Shown piece after piece: positions 5,568-6,769 of a DNA stretch of 6,769 nucleotides (positions within the stretch are counted from its first letter, which is position 1; each line of letters starts with the position of its first letter). The position numbers and the translations under genes are program-made. The stretch covers positions 1 through 6,769 of the forward strand of contig CAMLQP010000164.1 in the NCBI GenBank assembly GCA_946482115.1, read 5' to 3'. The notes beneath the pieces are model-generated. The model was not told where the DNA came from. It was given only the letters and a program-made list of their open reading frames with translations, and ran no database searches. This stretch comes from an uncultured Comamonadaceae bacterium (lineage in GTDB: Bacteria > Pseudomonadota > Gammaproteobacteria > Burkholderiales > Burkholderiaceae).

Positions 5568-5635
5568 GCGGCGCGAGCGGCGACAATAGCCGTTTGCCCA
5601 TCGGCCACCCGTGGCCCCAAAACGAATTTCTGCCC
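5568..5635 (+). other. Short spacer between the DUF748 and DUF349 genes
   Basis: The 68 bases contain a modest hairpin (about 5575-5594, AGCGGC with GCCGTT, followed by only three Ts) and a small palindrome GGCCACCCGTGGCC (5603-5616). Neither is a convincing terminator. No good ribosome binding site precedes the next start. The layout is compatible with read-through from the DUF748 gene. Confidence 0.4.
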
Positions 5636-6769
5636 GTGAACGACGCTGCTTCCTCTACCCGCAAACCCAACGACCTGGACGCCCTGACCGGCGGCGTGTT
5701 CTCCGCCCCCACCTCGGGCGAGCGGGCCGCGCGCGTGCGCGAGTGGCTGGCCACCGAGCCCCCGGCCGAACTGATGCACGAGGTCTTCAAGGAGCTGTCG
5801 CACCGCGACAAGGGCGCGGCCAAGCCGCTGCGCGAAAAGCTCGACGAGGTGCGCCGCGCCCGCCAGCAGGAGACGCTGGCGGTCGAGTGGGCCGAGAAGG
5901 CTCGCCAGCTGCTGGCCGCCGGCCGGTTCAACCTGGCCGATGCCCTGGCCTGGCAGCGCGATGCCGCCAAGGCCGGCGCGCCGCTGTCGCGCGAGCCGCT
6001 GGCCGAACTCAAGGCCGCGCTCGCGGACCGCGTGCGCGCCATCGAGGACCTGCAGCACCGCGTGCTGGTCGAGCGCGAGGCCGCCGTGCTGCTGGCCCAG
6101 CGCATCGAGGTGCTGTCCACCAAATCCTGGCGCGATGCCCAGGCCGCGCGCGAGGGCCTGCAGGCCGACGTGGACGCCTGGCTGGCCCAGTGCGACGCGC
6201 TGCTGGCCGATACGCACTGGCCCAGCGTCGAGCCCAAGCTGCCGGGCCAGATCGACGCCTCGCGCCAGCAGCTCAGCGTGGTGTGGGAAGCCTTTGGCGC
6301 CGCCCTCGCCCAGGCCGTGGCGGCCGATGCCGACAGCCACGCGCCGCTGCCCGCCGTGCCCGTGTGGGCCGAGGAACTGCGCAGCGCGCGCGGCGAGGCC
6401 GCGCCTGCCGCCGCGCCCGTGGTCGACGAGCAGGCCCAGCTGGCCCAGCAGGCTCGCCGCACCGAGGCCGCCGAGGCCGTCACGCCGCTGATCGCCGCGC
6501 TGGCCCAGCAGGTGGCCGAAGGCCACGGCAAGGCCACCACCAAGGCCGCCGCCGACCTGCGCGCCGCGCTCAAGCAGCACGGCCGTTTCGTTCCGGCCGA
6601 GATCGACACCCAGGCCCAGGCCGTGCTGGCCCAGGCCGGCGAACTCGAAGGCTGGCAGCGCTGGCGCGCCGACCAGCTGCGCACCGAACTCGTGGCCAAG
6701 GCCGAGGCCCTGACCACCGCGCCGCCCGAGCAGCGCCTGGGCGGCCGCAAGATGCAGGAAACCCTGCGC
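5636..6769 (+). CDS. DUF349 family coiled-coil protein, N-terminal 378 codons (cut by window edge)
   Basis: An open frame runs from GTG 5636 to the window end without a stop and is rich in Ala, Glu, Gln, Leu and Arg, as expected for long helices. Residues about 125-190 look like coiled coil. Residues about 175-225 (DVDAWLAQCDALL, then QQLSVVWEAFGAAL) resemble one DUF349 helical unit. ELEGWQRWRADQLRTELVAK (336-355) with GGRKMQETLR (369-378) is the sequence I associate with DUF349 proteins of Comamonadaceae, and further repeats would be expected beyond the edge. DUF349 has no assigned function here. There is no signal peptide or membrane span, so it is probably cytoplasmic. The start is uncertain: GTG 5636 lacks a Shine-Dalgarno, and a TTG at 5594 or a later codon is possible. 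It is likely co-transcribed with the DUF748 gene. Confidence 0.8.
   Translation, partial: MNDAASSTRKPNDLDALTGGVFSAPTSGERAARVREWLATEPPAELMHEVFKELSHRDKGAAKPLREKLDEVRRARQQETLAVEWAEKARQLLAAGRFNLADALAWQRDAAKAGAPLSREPLAELKAALADRVRAIEDLQHRVLVEREAAVLLAQRIEVLSTKSWRDAQAAREGLQADVDAWLAQCDALLADTHWPSVEPKLPGQIDASRQQLSVVWEAFGAALAQAVAADADSHAPLPAVPVWAEELRSARGEAAPAAAPVVDEQAQLAQQARRTEAAEAVTPLIAALAQQVAEGHGKATTKAAADLRAALKQHGRFVPAEIDTQAQAVLAQAGELEGWQRWRADQLRTELVAKAEALTTAPPEQRLGGRKMQETLR

Noticed and set aside
5582..5587. GACAAT as a -10 box for the DUF349 gene
   Set aside because: No -35 box lies at a usable distance (the sequence there is ACGCGC), so read-through from the DUF748 gene is the simpler reading.
5467..6750. 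Minus-strand open frames (427 and 338 codons) over the DUF349 gene
   Set aside because: Low-complexity Ser/Ala/Arg or Gly-rich translations opposite a frame with clear DUF349 sequence.

Overview
The window is GC-rich DNA, with codon third positions dominated by G and C. It most likely comes from a betaproteobacterium of the order Burkholderiales, probably a Comamonadaceae member such as Hydrogenophaga or Acidovorax. The basis is the GlyA N-terminus, the style of the short membrane-anchored lytic transglycosylase and the DUF349 protein. This placement rests on recognising protein families by eye, not on a search.

Layout: two genes run leftward. The first 150 bases are the N-terminal 50 codons of glyA (serine hydroxymethyltransferase), cut by the window edge. 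Upstream of it lies a 283-aa membrane-anchored lytic transglycosylase of the SLT family with a textbook ribosome binding site. A 622-base gene-free region (1208-1829) follows. It contains a sharp AT-rich island with back-to-back promoters, a structured leader for the transglycosylase, repeated hairpins and octamer repeats, and a strong rho-independent terminator that ends no visible gene. This region therefore probably carries an uncharacterised small RNA or a transcription attenuator. Rightward there is a possible six-codon leader ORF. Next comes a 1245-aa DUF748/AsmA-like envelope protein, then, 68 bases later, a DUF349 coiled-coil protein that runs off the right edge.

How the genes fit together: GlyA is housekeeping one-carbon metabolism. 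The transglycosylase and the DUF748 protein both act in the cell envelope, on peptidoglycan and (by relation to AsmA/TamB/YhdP) probably on lipid traffic or outer-membrane homeostasis. They are divergently transcribed from one shared control region, so common regulation is plausible. No mobile element, CRISPR array, tRNA or rRNA was seen. The coding part is ordinary core-genome material. The regulatory region 1208-1829 and the four-fold repeat architecture of the DUF748 protein are the most interesting parts.
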